From GCA-003244245 sp050700355 (lineage in GTDB: Bacteria > Actinomycetota > Actinomycetes > Mycobacteriales > Pseudonocardiaceae), in NCBI GenBank assembly GCA_050700355.1, contig JBOHHE010000057.1, positions 38,211 to 102,210 of the forward strand: DNA of 64,000 nucleotides, read 5' to 3'. The translations under genes were made by a program, and so were the position numbers. The notes under the pieces were generated by a model. It was not told the origin of the DNA. It did not search any database and saw only the letters and a program-made list of their open reading frames with translations. Below are positions 27,941 through 36,680 of this stretch, one piece after another (position 1 is the stretch's first letter; each line of letters opens with the position of its first letter).

Positions 27941-29209
27941 TTAGGTGAGGGCGGATAGGGCTGCGTGCACCATGACTCGCACACCGAGGGAGAGCGCGCG
28001 CTCGTCGATGTTGAAGGTGGGCTGGTGCAGATCGAGCTGCGGACCATCGCCGGGCCAGACGCCCAGGCGGGCCAACGAACCGGGCACGTGCTCGAGGTAC
28101 CAGCCGAAGTCCTCGCCGCCGGAGGACTGCTCGGTCGTGACCACGGCATCCTTGCCGAGGGCGCTCTCAGCACCTTGACGCAGCAGTTGGGTGCTGACCG
28201 AGTCGTTGACGACCGGAGGCACCCCGCGCACGTATTTGAGATCGAACCCGACGCCGGTGGGCGCGAGCAGCGCGGTGACCAGCTCACGGGCCAGCGGAGC
28301 CAGACTGGCCCAGATGTCGCGATCGCCGGTTCGCAGAGTGCCACGTAGTACCCCTTCTCGTGGCATCGCGTTGTGGGCTTGGCCTGCCTTGACCGCGCCC
28401 CAGACGAGCACCGTGGCCGAACGTGGATCAACGCGCCGGGACAGCAGGGTAGGCAGGCCGGTGATCACGGTGCCGAGTGCATGAATGAGATCCGAGGTGA
28501 GATGGGGGCGCGAGGTATGCCCGCCAGGCGAGGAGAGCTGCAGCTCAAGCATGTCGGTCGCCGACGTGATCGCCCCGACGCGGGTGCCGATCCGGCCGAC
28601 CCGCAACCGGGGGTCGCAGTGCAGGGCGAAAATCCGGTCAACACCGAAAAGGCCCTCCGCGGCGATCACGTCCTGCGCGCCACCGGGCTGCTCTTCGGCC
28701 GGCTGGAAGATCAAGCGGATTCGGCCCGGCAACGCTGGGGCGGATGCGAGGGCGAGTGCTGTGCCGATCAGGATAGCCGTGTGTGCATCGTGCCCACAGG
28801 CATGCATCACGTTGCCCATGGTGGATGCAAAGGGCAGCCCGGTTTCCTCCTGCATCGGCAATGCGTCGAGATCGGCGCGCAGCGCGACGCACCGTGGACC
28901 AGAACCGATGTCGCAGATCAAACCGGTGCCTCCGGGCAGCGCCCTCGGGCGCAGACCCGCGGCAACGAGCTGGTCGGCGACCAGCGCGGTGGTGGTGTGC
29001 TCGTGGTAAGCGAGTTCTGGGTGGGCATGAATCTGCCTGCGCAAGGACACTACCTTGGCGCTGTGGATCGATAGCCACGCGTCCAACCAGGACGGACCCC
29101 GCCCGGCGGCGAGGTCGATCGGCGCGGCGATTAGCGACGTCCCGATTCGGCTTTTCGACGTCGAGGATGGTTGGAGCAGCATGTCAGGACGGGAATCCAG
29201 CACGGTCAT
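27941..29209 (-). CDS. M20 family amidohydrolase
   Basis: A 422-residue M20/IAA-amino acid hydrolase-like metallopeptidase. It has RRQIHAHPELAYHEHTT, LRADLDALPMQEETGLPFAST, MHACGHDAHTAILIG (metal-binding His/Asp), FQPAEEQPGGAQDVI and SSPGGHTSRPHLTSDL (dimerisation-domain His), with GGEDFGWYLEHVPG near the C-terminus. It probably removes an N-acyl group from an amino acid or similar amide in the cytosol. ATG 29209 is preceded by GGAGGTG four bases upstream. A decayed M20 gene lies immediately upstream on the same strand, suggesting a former pair. Confidence 0.9.
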   Translation of the reverse strand: MTVLDSRPDMLLQPSSTSKSRIGTSLIAAPIDLAAGRGPSWLDAWLSIHSAKVVSLRRQIHAHPELAYHEHTTTALVADQLVAAGLRPRALPGGTGLICDIGSGPRCVALRADLDALPMQEETGLPFASTMGNVMHACGHDAHTAILIGTALALASAPALPGRIRLIFQPAEEQPGGAQDVIAAEGLFGVDRIFALHCDPRLRVGRIGTRVGAITSATDMLELQLSSPGGHTSRPHLTSDLIHALGTVITGLPTLLSRRVDPRSATVLVWGAVKAGQAHNAMPREGVLRGTLRTGDRDIWASLAPLARELVTALLAPTGVGFDLKYVRGVPPVVNDSVSTQLLRQGAESALGKDAVVTTEQSSGGEDFGWYLEHVPGSLARLGVWPGDGPQLDLHQPTFNIDERALSLGVRVMVHAALSALT

Positions 29210-30183
29210 AATGCACCTCCGGCGGTGGCCTCGACACATTGTGGCGTCGGGACACTCCGCCGATTAGTTGATCTCGCTGCGCGTCATCGGTGGCCGCCGC
29301 CAGTGCGGTGCGCGCCAGGGCCAGTGCCCCCTCGCACACTGCACGATCCGCCGAGGGCATGACACCTGCCGTGGCGAACTCGGGCTGGTGGTTCACCGCG
29401 TCATCACAGTCGATCGCGATGGTCGGATGGATAGCAGGCAGCGTGACGGACACGTTGCCCATGTCAGTACTGCCGGTCTGGCGGCGCTGCTCGTCCTCGG
29501 GGCTCAGCAGGGAGCGACCGAACCCGGTGATAGCCGTGCGATAAGCCTCGGCGAGCCAGGCGTCGGGGACGAGCTGGGTGCAGACCGGGGAAACCTGAAA
29601 CAGCGCCGAGGTGTTTGTCGGGATCATATTGGGCGCGGCTGCGGCATGCGCCGCAGTGCCGGTGTGGTGCAGCTGAAAGTCGGTGATGGTCAGCGAAGAA
29701 GGGACACAGGTCTCCTCCGGTGCTGGGTGAACCATCCTCGCCATAGCCACGTCGTCGAATACCCCTCGTTCCAAGAGAGGCACTTTGCCCCCGCCCGACT
29801 CTTCGGCAGACGCGCCCACCAACTTGATCGTCAGATCGAGCCGGTTCGCGATCTCTCCCCGAGCCGGCGGCGCTCCGGGGGAGACGCCGCAGCGATAACG
29901 TTACGGCCGCGGGCGGGCCCGATTCCGACAGCGCGTCGTACTCCGCGTACCGCCCGATGATCATTTTCTCCGGTCCGTAAGTCGCGGTGAACACGGTGTC
30001 CAAGCTAGCTATACCCCGCGTGACCTCGAAACCCTCGGCCTCGACGAGGTCGGTCGCCTCGGCGACGCTACGGTGCTCGGCGAAGGTCAGCTCAGGTTGG
30101 GCGTCGACGCTGGGTGACGACCCGCAGCAAGCGACGAGTCGCCGTTCGACGGAGGTAGCCAGAACGACAGCACCTGAGTACAC
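29184..30183 (-). pseudogene. Decayed M20 family amidohydrolase
   Basis: Two reading frames carry consecutive parts of one M20 protein. The upstream part, about 30183-29940, reads PELTFAEHRSVAEATDLVEAEGFEV and ends at YAEYDAL. The downstream part, from about 29880, reads NRLDLTIKLVGASAEESGGGK, VHPAPEE, GTAAHAAAAPNMIPTNTSALF and STDMGNVSVTLPAIHPTIAI. Between them the frame shifts and the metal-binding segment expected after EYDAL (GHACGHN in relatives) is absent. The N-terminus is also abnormal. The downstream frame is stopped (TAA) just before its conserved part. The remnant cannot make an active enzyme. Confidence 0.8.
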
Positions 30184-30264
30184 CCGGCAATTCTGCCTGA
30201 TCGGGTGATACTTCTCCGAGTCCGCCGAAACGGGGATTTCACCGCCGGGTCAGGTCAGGCGCGA

Positions 30265-31185
30265 CTATGGATCTATGAGGCTGCGGGCTCCTTGACGGAG
30301 CAGCGCGGCGCCGACGGAGACGCCGAGAGCGGCGGGATCGTCAGCCGGACCCCACTCATGGGCGTCGTGCCAACGGCTGCCATCGAGGCTGAAGACCATG
30401 GCACGCAACGAGAGCGCGCCATGCGGCTCGGTGCTGGCATAACCGGCGATTGGGCTGTTGCAGTGACCCTGCAACGTGTGCAGCATCGTGCGTTCAGCGA
30501 TGGCGTGGCGGGTGGCGTCGGCGTCGGTCAGTCGGCTGGCCAGCTGGCGGAGCGGGGAGTCGGTGGTGCGGCATTGCAGGACGATGATGCCTGCGCCGAT
30601 GGGGGGACACATGACATCGACTGACAAGACCTCACTGACGCGATCAGTGAGGCCGAGCCGGTGCAGGCCGGACATGGCCAGGACGATGGCGTCGAAGTGG
30701 CCTTCATCGAGCCGCATGAGTCGGGTGTTGGCGTTACCCCGCAGTGGGGCGATGGCCAGGTGGGGAAAGCGCAGCCGAAGCTGCGCGGCGCGGCGCACGC
30801 TGCTGGTGCCGACGACCGCACCCTCGGGCAGATCCGCGAGGCGCTCGCCGGTGCGGGTGAGGGCGGCGTCGCGGATGTCCTCGCGGGCGAGGTAAGCGGC
30901 GAAGGTGGTCCCGGACGGAGGTGGCACATCGCCGGGAATGTCCTTGAGACAGTGCACGGCGAGGTCGATCTCCTCGTCGAGCAGGGCGCGGTCGATGTCG
31001 CGGACGAAGGCTCCCTTGCCACCGAGTTTCGAAAGGTCGCCCAGCCACATGTCCCCACTCGTGGTGATCTTGACGAGTTCGACACTGAGGTCAGGATCGT
31101 GCGCGTGCAGGTCAGTGCTGACCTGCTCGGCCTGGTGCACCGCCATCGGACTGGCGCGGGTGCCGATTTTGATCAGACGCGGCAT
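30265..31185 (-). CDS. hemC: Hydroxymethylbilane synthase (porphobilinogen deaminase), divergent copy
   Basis: A 306-residue HemC that condenses four porphobilinogens into hydroxymethylbilane. Visible: KIGTRASPMAVHQAEQV, GKGAFVRDIDRALLDEEIDLAVHCLKDIP (catalytic Lys-Asp; usual Ser replaced by Cys), GTSSVRRAAQL, LRGNANTRL and TLQGHCNSPIAGY with the cofactor-binding Cys. The normal PAVGQGALGIECR block is altered to PIGAGIIVLQCR. It stands apart from hemA/hemD, so it may be a second copy used in a special pathway rather than the housekeeping enzyme (inference). It is downstream of an MMPL gene on the same strand. Confidence 0.88.
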   Translation of the reverse strand: MPRLIKIGTRASPMAVHQAEQVSTDLHAHDPDLSVELVKITTSGDMWLGDLSKLGGKGAFVRDIDRALLDEEIDLAVHCLKDIPGDVPPPSGTTFAAYLAREDIRDAALTRTGERLADLPEGAVVGTSSVRRAAQLRLRFPHLAIAPLRGNANTRLMRLDEGHFDAIVLAMSGLHRLGLTDRVSEVLSVDVMCPPIGAGIIVLQCRTTDSPLRQLASRLTDADATRHAIAERTMLHTLQGHCNSPIAGYASTEPHGALSLRAMVFSLDGSRWHDAHEWGPADDPAALGVSVGAALLRQGARSLIDP

Positions 31186-31236
31186 GAGGAAACCTTACGG
31201 GTCGGGCGCGGGCGGCCAGGGGCAGGTTGGTTGCGA

Positions 31237-33867
31237 TCAGGCATCGTTGCGGGGCCCGGGCAGCGCGACGTCGACGCTGGGAGCCACGCCGACGCTGAGT
31301 TCCACTCGGGTGGCGACGGGAGGGTAGCCGGTGGCGGTGAGCGTGAGGTTGCCCTCGGGCAACTCGTCGAAGACGTAGTCACCTGTCTGTCCGGTGATGG
31401 CCGCACCGAGCACGGTGCCGTCGACGTCCAAGACGGTGACCAGAGCTTCCTCGATCGGTTTGCCGGTGGTGGCCGAGCGCACCGTGCCCGTGAGACGGGC
31501 GCGGGCAGCCAGGTCGATGTTTCGTTCGAGCCGGACGCCTGCCGGCACGGTGACCGCCATGGCCCTCGGACGACAGCGCTCGGCCACAGCCGCCAGCGTG
31601 TAGGTGCCACCGGGTAGCTCGTGGACGATATACCTGCCCTCGAGGTCGGTCGTGGCGATCGCCACGACATTGCCCGCCACGTCGACGAGGGTGACCAGCG
31701 CCCCGGGCACGCCGTGCGGTGCGCTGTCGGCACGCACCGAACCCGTCAGCGTCCCCGCCGCGGTCCGTCCGAGGTCGTGGCGCAGCCGCAGCGCGCGGGC
31801 AGCCCGCGGTGGCATCCACCAGTTCGCCCGCCCCAGCAACGTGACGATCGCAGGGGTCAGCACAGCCCGGACCACGAGCGCATCAATGGCGATGCCCAGG
31901 GCCAACGCGGTGGCCAGGATCTTGACTTCGATCTCCGGGACGGTGGAGAGCGCGACGAACGCAAGGAACAGAATCAACGCTCCGGACGTCACCAGCCGCC
32001 CGGTGTAAGAAATGCCGTTCACCACGGCTTGGTCGGTGGAGCCGGCGCGATCGTATTCCTCACGCATCCGGGCGAGGATGAACAGCTCGTAGTCCATGGA
32101 CAGGCCGAAGAGGAAGGCGAATACCGCGATCGGCGCCCAGGTGGTGATCGCCCCGCTGGGCTCGCTGCCGAATATGGTCTGGGTCAGCCAACCGTGCTGC
32201 CAGATGAGCACGGTGATCCCATAGGCCGCGCCGATGGACAACACGTTCAACACCAACGCCTTGACCGGCAGCACCACCGAGCGCAACGCACGCGCCAGCA
32301 ACACGAGGGTGACGATGATGATCACTACCACCACGACGGGCGCGCTGCCGTACACCACGTCGACGAAGTCGAGATCCTCAGCCGCGCTGCCACCCACCTG
32401 AGTAGTCGGAAGGTCGGCCATCGTGGCCCGGACCCGTTCGACGGTGCTCTTGCCGGCCGAGCTGGCCGGGTCGTCCTCGGTCCAGACCTGCACCAGCGCG
32501 GCGTCACCCGCAGTCCAGCCCGCACCACCCGGAGCCAGCGCAGCGGCGACGCCGGGAGTGTCCGTCAGCCGTTGCACCGCATCGTCGGGCGCCGTGGTGA
32601 GGACTTCGATCGGGCGAAACACCCCTCGGGGCACCCCGGCGTCTCCCAGCTCCCCGGCCACCTCGCCCGCGGTGTCGCCCGCCGGATACGCGTCGATCTG
32701 CGGCGCGCCGAGTTGCAGGGTGAACACCGGGGCCGCCAGCGCCAGAAGCAGACCGGTGGCCGCGAGGACAGCGAGCCGGGGCCGGCGCGTCATCGCCTGG
32801 GCGATCGCCGCCCAGCGCCGGCTGTGTGGGTCCCGCGGGCGGCGGCGCGGCCATTCGAGCCATGGCCCAGCGGTGGACAGGATCACCGGCAGCAAGGTGA
32901 CCGCAACCGCGACGCTGAGCAGCGGAATGAGCAGGCCGCCGTAGCCGATGCTGCGCAGGAACGGCACCGGAATCGCGACCAACGCCGCCAGGGACACCGC
33001 TACCGTGATGCCACTGAAAATCACGGACCGACCCGCGGTCTCCATCGCCGTATGCACGGCCGCGGTGTTCTCCGCGCCTCGCGAACGCTCCTCACGCCAT
33101 CTCATGACGATCAGCAGCGCATAGTCGATGGCCACGCCGAGACCGATCAATGTGGCGAGGAACTGCACGACGAACGAGACATCGGTGATGGCGGTCAAAC
33201 CGAGCAAGCACAGAAATGTGGTTAGAATCGACACGCTTGCGATGAGCAACGGCACCGCGGCGAGCAGCGAGCTGAACACAAGAACCAACACCACGAACGC
33301 ACCTACGCCACCGAGGATGACTTCGAAGAACAGGCCGCGGTCCTCGGCAACCGGCGAGGTTTCCAGCAGCTCGACTCCGGTGAGCCGTAGCGGTGCGCCC
33401 GCTACCTCCACGTCCGCGACCGCGGCCTCCAATGCGGGCCGCGCTGCGGCGTACGGCTCCGGCCCGGGGGTCGGGGGTGGATAGACCAACGCGAACGTCG
33501 TCCGCTGGTCCGCACTCAGGAACGCCGGATTCTGCGTGCTGGGGTACGAGGCGATTCTGGCACCGGGCACAACGGAGGTGACCTGGTTCACCGCCGTGGT
33601 GAACTGATCCTGCACGGCTTGGTCGGTGACCGAGCTGCCGTTCGGCACGGTGAGCGTGAGCAGTAAGGGATCGTTCACCCCACCCGAGCCGACCTGCTCG
33701 ACGATCTCCTGATTCGCCTCATACGCGGGCTGGCCGGGCAACGCGAAATCATAACTCAGGGCGTCCACCGTCCGCGGAGCCAGTGCCCCACCCAGCCCCG
33801 CCAGACCCACCCAGAAAAGTACGACCACCATCCGGTACTGCAACACCCAGCCGGTCCAGACCCGCAT
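31237..33867 (-). CDS. MMPL/RND transporter with two C-terminal carboxypeptidase-regulatory-like domains
   Basis: An 876-residue protein. Residues 1 to ~700 form an MMPL-type RND transporter with two blocks of transmembrane segments (ALLIVMRWREERSRGAENT, and AVFAFLFGLSMDYELFILARMREEYDRAGST) and two extracellular loops. Residues ~705-872 hold two tandem beta-sandwich repeats of the carboxypeptidase-regulatory/CnaB-like type: GSVRADSAPHGVPGALVTL..GRYIVHELPGGTYTL, then GTVRSATTGKPIEEALVTVLD..GDYVFDELPEGNLTL. MMPLs usually export lipids or hydrophobic metabolites. The terminal beta domains are an unusual addition and by topology may be cytosolic. No local lipid synthase identifies a substrate. 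Confidence 0.88.
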   Translation of the reverse strand: MRVWTGWVLQYRMVVVLFWVGLAGLGGALAPRTVDALSYDFALPGQPAYEANQEIVEQVGSGGVNDPLLLTLTVPNGSSVTDQAVQDQFTTAVNQVTSVVPGARIASYPSTQNPAFLSADQRTTFALVYPPPTPGPEPYAAARPALEAAVADVEVAGAPLRLTGVELLETSPVAEDRGLFFEVILGGVGAFVVLVLVFSSLLAAVPLLIASVSILTTFLCLLGLTAITDVSFVVQFLATLIGLGVAIDYALLIVMRWREERSRGAENTAAVHTAMETAGRSVIFSGITVAVSLAALVAIPVPFLRSIGYGGLLIPLLSVAVAVTLLPVILSTAGPWLEWPRRRPRDPHSRRWAAIAQAMTRRPRLAVLAATGLLLALAAPVFTLQLGAPQIDAYPAGDTAGEVAGELGDAGVPRGVFRPIEVLTTAPDDAVQRLTDTPGVAAALAPGGAGWTAGDAALVQVWTEDDPASSAGKSTVERVRATMADLPTTQVGGSAAEDLDFVDVVYGSAPVVVVVIIIVTLVLLARALRSVVLPVKALVLNVLSIGAAYGITVLIWQHGWLTQTIFGSEPSGAITTWAPIAVFAFLFGLSMDYELFILARMREEYDRAGSTDQAVVNGISYTGRLVTSGALILFLAFVALSTVPEIEVKILATALALGIAIDALVVRAVLTPAIVTLLGRANWWMPPRAARALRLRHDLGRTAAGTLTGSVRADSAPHGVPGALVTLVDVAGNVVAIATTDLEGRYIVHELPGGTYTLAAVAERCRPRAMAVTVPAGVRLERNIDLAARARLTGTVRSATTGKPIEEALVTVLDVDGTVLGAAITGQTGDYVFDELPEGNLTLTATGYPPVATRVELSVGVAPSVDVALPGPRNDA

Positions 33868-33974
33868 GCTCTATCTCCTCGGCGACCGCGGTCGGTCGCA
33901 GCTCGGTATGAAGGAAGCCCATGCTAACCGGCGCGCATCGAGGATTTCTCAGCATACGTTAAAAAGACACTACG

Positions 33975-34634
33975 CTAGTGTGCGGAGGTGACTCCGGAAT
34001 CCATCCCGATGACCAAGGAACAGACCTGCTTGGCGATCGCCACCGCATGGTCGGCGAAGCGCTCATAGTAGTGGCCAATGAGTACGACGTGGGCGGCCGG
34101 CCCTGGCCCGTGTGACCAGTTCTCGGCGAGCGCGATACAGGACAGCTGGCGGCGTAGGGCGTCAACCTCGTCGTCAGCTCGGATCAGCCGGTCGCTGGCC
34201 AGCGGGTCCAGCCTCTCGATCGCGGTGGCTGCTTGGTGCGCAAGTCCACTGGCGAGCAGGCTCAGCTGGGCGATCAGCGTGCGGACGTCTTCCGGGATGG
34301 CGAGATTCGGATGGGTGAGACGGACGATCTTGGCGATGCACTGGGCCAGGTGACCCATGTGCTGTAGATCACCCACTGTGTTCAGGGCCGTGACCACCGC
34401 CGACAGATCGGTAGCGGCCGGGGCGTACCGCGTGAGCAGCGTGCGACAGCGCCGCCTCGCGTCGTGGTGCTGGAGCTCCAGCTCCTCACCCCGAGCGATC
34501 ACCAGCTCGGCGAGCGTCAGATCGGCCTGGAGCAGCGCCGCCGATGCATTGATCATGATCTGACTGACCAGCCGACCCATGCCAGCGAGATCTCTCATCA
34601 GTTCATCCAGCTCGGCGGAAAACGCTATCCGCAT
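33975..34634 (-). CDS. phoU: PhoU-like phosphate signalling protein
   Basis: About 219 residues, all helical, with the two PhoU three-helix repeats: MRIAFSAELDELMRDLAGMGRLVSQIM at the start, then LNTVGDLQHMGHLAQCIAKIV (acidic/His metal-binding patch equivalent) and YYERFADHAVAIAKQV in the second repeat, which in PhoU is E-R-x-x-D-x-x-x-x-I. PhoU restrains the Pst transporter and PhoR kinase. No pst or phoPR genes are in the window. The start at 34634 follows the family's MRxxF start; four extra codons upstream are possible. Relevance to the phosphonate cluster 7 kb away is only speculative. Confidence 0.85.
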   Translation of the reverse strand: MRIAFSAELDELMRDLAGMGRLVSQIMINASAALLQADLTLAELVIARGEELELQHHDARRRCRTLLTRYAPAATDLSAVVTALNTVGDLQHMGHLAQCIAKIVRLTHPNLAIPEDVRTLIAQLSLLASGLAHQAATAIERLDPLASDRLIRADDEVDALRRQLSCIALAENWSHGPGPAAHVVLIGHYYERFADHAVAIAKQVCSLVIGMDSGVTSAH

Positions 34635-34682
34635 CAGCCGCACCATAGGTACCGCCGCAGCACCAGCAGTCCGGTAGCGTCG

Positions 34683-34988
34683 TCACACATCCAGGTAACC
34701 CAAACCAGACGGAGTAGCCGCAACAGGAGCCGGCTTAGCGTCGATGAGGCGCTCGGCACTTCCGTACAGCAGTGGCAGCGCACCGACCAATTCCTTGCCG
34801 ATGTGGTTCAGGCTTATCACACCAGGCCCAATTAACTCGGCCTGGTCACGAATATTCTTGACACTCTGCAGGCAGTCGCCGAGATTTTCTGCAATTCGGT
34901 TGAGTAGCATGCCCACCAGGAAAAGATAGTTCGTCAGAACAGCAACCAACAACACTATGACGATTACTGTCAAGGCAACAAGAGTCAC
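34683..34988 (-). CDS. Small single-TM membrane protein, unknown function
   Basis: A 101-residue protein starting at GTG 34988, with one long hydrophobic segment at residues 4-29 and a polar C-terminal part (RIAENLGDCLQSVKNIRDQAELIGPGVISLNHIGKELVGALPLL) that resembles a helical stalk. Actinobacteria carry many similar small proteins with one N-terminal helix and an IGPGV-type helix; their function is unknown. It follows the repeat-containing small gene by two bases and precedes phoU. Confidence 0.6.
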   Translation of the reverse strand: MTLVALTVIVIVLLVAVLTNYLFLVGMLLNRIAENLGDCLQSVKNIRDQAELIGPGVISLNHIGKELVGALPLLYGSAERLIDAKPAPVAATPSGLGYLDV

Positions 34989-34990
34989 GT

Positions 34991-35251
34991 CTAAATCCTT
35001 TCCAATCGGAGTGTCGCCAATGGGAATGTCGCCAATGGGAATGTCGCCAATGGGAATGTCGGAAGTGCGGCCACGGTCAGCGTGACCCGGTGGACAGCCC
35101 GGTCGCCGATCACTGCCACAGCCGGCGTCCGCCCCGTGGTGGGGTCACCGTGGGTGCCGCCGGTCGGGCTGCCGTCGTGGTCATCAGAGTCAGCCGGGCG
35201 CAGAGTGGCGAGCAGGCCGATCATGGGCAGGACCTCCATGCCGAACCGCAT
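34991..35251 (-). CDS. Small unknown protein with PLATF repeats (weak gene call)
   Basis: An 86-codon frame that ends two bases before the next gene. It starts MRFGMEVLPMIGLLATLRPADSD and ends in a tandem TFPLA repeat encoded by three 15-bp DNA repeats. No family is recognised. Spacing and strand support translation with the downstream small membrane gene, but its composition and repeats leave open that it is only leader sequence. It is divergent from the substrate-binding-protein gene. Confidence 0.35.
   Translation of the reverse strand: MRFGMEVLPMIGLLATLRPADSDDHDGSPTGGTHGDPTTGRTPAVAVIGDRAVHRVTLTVAALPTFPLATFPLATFPLATLRLERI
35011..35055. repeat. Three 15-bp tandem repeats (microsatellite-like)
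   Basis: The unit RTGTCGCCAATGGGA occurs three times at 35011, 35026 and 35041, followed by a partial copy beginning at 35056. The unit is a multiple of three, so copy-number change by slippage would lengthen or shorten the encoded PLATF repeat without breaking the frame. Confidence 0.75.
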
Positions 35252-35309
35252 CCTGCGGCCACCTTCCGACGAGGATCACTCAAGCACATACTGTTTCCGT
35301 AAAAACGGA

Positions 35310-35338
35310 TTGTCAAGATGCTATCACCCGCATATACG
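35310..35338 (+). promoter_or_regulatory. Probable sigma70-type promoter
   Basis: TTGTCA at 35310-35315 and TATACG at 35333-35338 are separated by 17 bp in an A/T-rich spacer of 199 bp between divergent genes. A small palindrome TCCGTAAAAACGGA lies just upstream at about 35296-35309. It would drive the siderophore-binding-protein homologue at 35451. A CGGATGATAC / CGGATATGATACG pair downstream may be operator-like but is unproven. Confidence 0.45.
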
Positions 35339-35450
35339 GATGATACAGACTTTAATCTTCTCATGAGCGGATATGATACGAGCTGGAGGGAAGGTACGCG
35401 GACATGGGGCAGGCTGACGAGCCGGGCCGTCGTCACCCTCGAGGTGCCCG

Positions 35451-36647
35451 GTGAGCGAGGCAGACTTTGCAAAGCTGTGGACGAACCCGCGCGGAAGCCA
35501 GACCAAGGTCCGGGAACGGCCCCACCGGATCGTCGCACTGGAGCCCGCGCGGATCACCGAGTGCCTGCTCGCCCTCGGTGTCGTTCCGGTGGGTTCCTCC
35601 ACCTACGAGGACCTCCGTACCCTGCAGCGTGGCCACTGGCCACCCGCCTTGCACGGTCACGTTCCCCATCAGGTCGCCGACGTCGGTTGGTACCACGAGC
35701 CGCCCGATGCCGAGCGTATCCGCGCGGTGAATCCCGATCTCATCCTCGCCCTCGGCGGGGACGAGGACCGGCGCGGCGAGGAGCGGCGACTTCGGAAGTC
35801 GCCGCTGGCGGGTGTCGCCCCGATGATCCTGCTGGCCGACCGGCGCAGCCCCGACGACCGGCCCGCATTCATCGAACGACTCCGCGACCTGGCCTGGTTG
35901 ACCGACCGAGCAGACCGCGCCGAGACACTGATCGACGGCTATGAAGCGCGCTGTGCCGCACTCCGGCCTCTCGTAGCGGGAGAGCTGGTCGCCGCAGTGT
36001 GGTTCCGCGCCGGAAAAGTCGCGATCTACACCCGCCATCACACCAGCCAGGTGTTCACCGACCTGGGCATCACCGTGGAGGAACCGCCCGGTGAACCAGT
36101 GTGGCCCTCCGACACCTGCCCGCGGGCCCGTTTCATCGGCCATGACGGCCTTCACGGGTTACGCTCCCCCGCCTTCGTCTTCACCCAGCGCTACGTCGAC
36201 GCCAGCGAGACCGCAGGGTTTCTGTCCGACCCCCGATGGGCTCAGCACCCCACCGTCGTCGCGGGCAACGCACTGTTCCTGGGATGGCCCCTGCTCAACA
36301 GTGGTTACTTCAGCTCGCATGCCCAGCTCGATGCCATCGAGCGGCTGTTCGGTGTCACCGCAGTCGCCGCTCGGATCAGTCACACGGTCGTCCGGGTGGG
36401 AATCCGTGCCGCCCGAGGTCTGGCCAGCTGGTCCGTCCAAGGCCCCGCCCTCGACGGCGACGTGTGGATAGGAAGCCGGGGCGACCGGGTTCTCGTTCTC
36501 GACGCCGACAAGCAGCTCGGTCGATGCACGCTTGCCGGTGATCGGCAACTCGCTCTCCACAACTTCCGACTGTGGGTGGCGAACCGCGAGGGTCTGCACG
36601 AACACCTGCTCGTACCCGACTCGGTAGAGCTCGTACTCCAATCCTGA
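35451..36647 (+). CDS. Siderophore/cobalamin-type substrate-binding protein homologue without signal peptide
   Basis: A 398-residue protein whose residues ~25-320 follow the FecB/BtuF periplasmic-binding fold: PHRIVALEPARITECLLALGVVPVGSST, IRAVNPDLILAL, LRDLAWLTDRADRAETLIDGY and NALFLGWPLLNSGYFSSHAQLDAIERLFG. A binding protein of this class would normally be a lipoprotein, but the N-terminus MSEADFAKLWTNPRGSQTKV has neither a hydrophobic stretch nor a lipobox. About 80 C-terminal residues extend beyond the fold. It may be a cytosolic sensor or be fused to a regulatory domain. No ABC permease or ATPase lies nearby. GTG 35451 is the start taken; other starts within the frame would not create a signal peptide. 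Confidence 0.7.
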   Translation: MSEADFAKLWTNPRGSQTKVRERPHRIVALEPARITECLLALGVVPVGSSTYEDLRTLQRGHWPPALHGHVPHQVADVGWYHEPPDAERIRAVNPDLILALGGDEDRRGEERRLRKSPLAGVAPMILLADRRSPDDRPAFIERLRDLAWLTDRADRAETLIDGYEARCAALRPLVAGELVAAVWFRAGKVAIYTRHHTSQVFTDLGITVEEPPGEPVWPSDTCPRARFIGHDGLHGLRSPAFVFTQRYVDASETAGFLSDPRWAQHPTVVAGNALFLGWPLLNSGYFSSHAQLDAIERLFGVTAVAARISHTVVRVGIRAARGLASWSVQGPALDGDVWIGSRGDRVLVLDADKQLGRCTLAGDRQLALHNFRLWVANREGLHEHLLVPDSVELVLQS

Positions 36648-36680
36648 CCTGTATCCGCTGCGGCTCACTCGACCACTTCA

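Noticed and set aside
27858..27945. Possible short CRISPR array
   Set aside because: Units are directly joined with no unique spacers, have few copies, and no cas genes are present.
31621..33225. 534-codon plus-strand frame opposite the MMPL gene
   Set aside because: Arg/Gly/His-rich shadow translation with no family features, while the minus strand encodes a clear MMPL.
33975..34646. PhoU as part of a Pst/phosphonate uptake system
   Set aside because: No pst, phn or phoPR genes occur in the window, so the link to phosphonate metabolism has no support.
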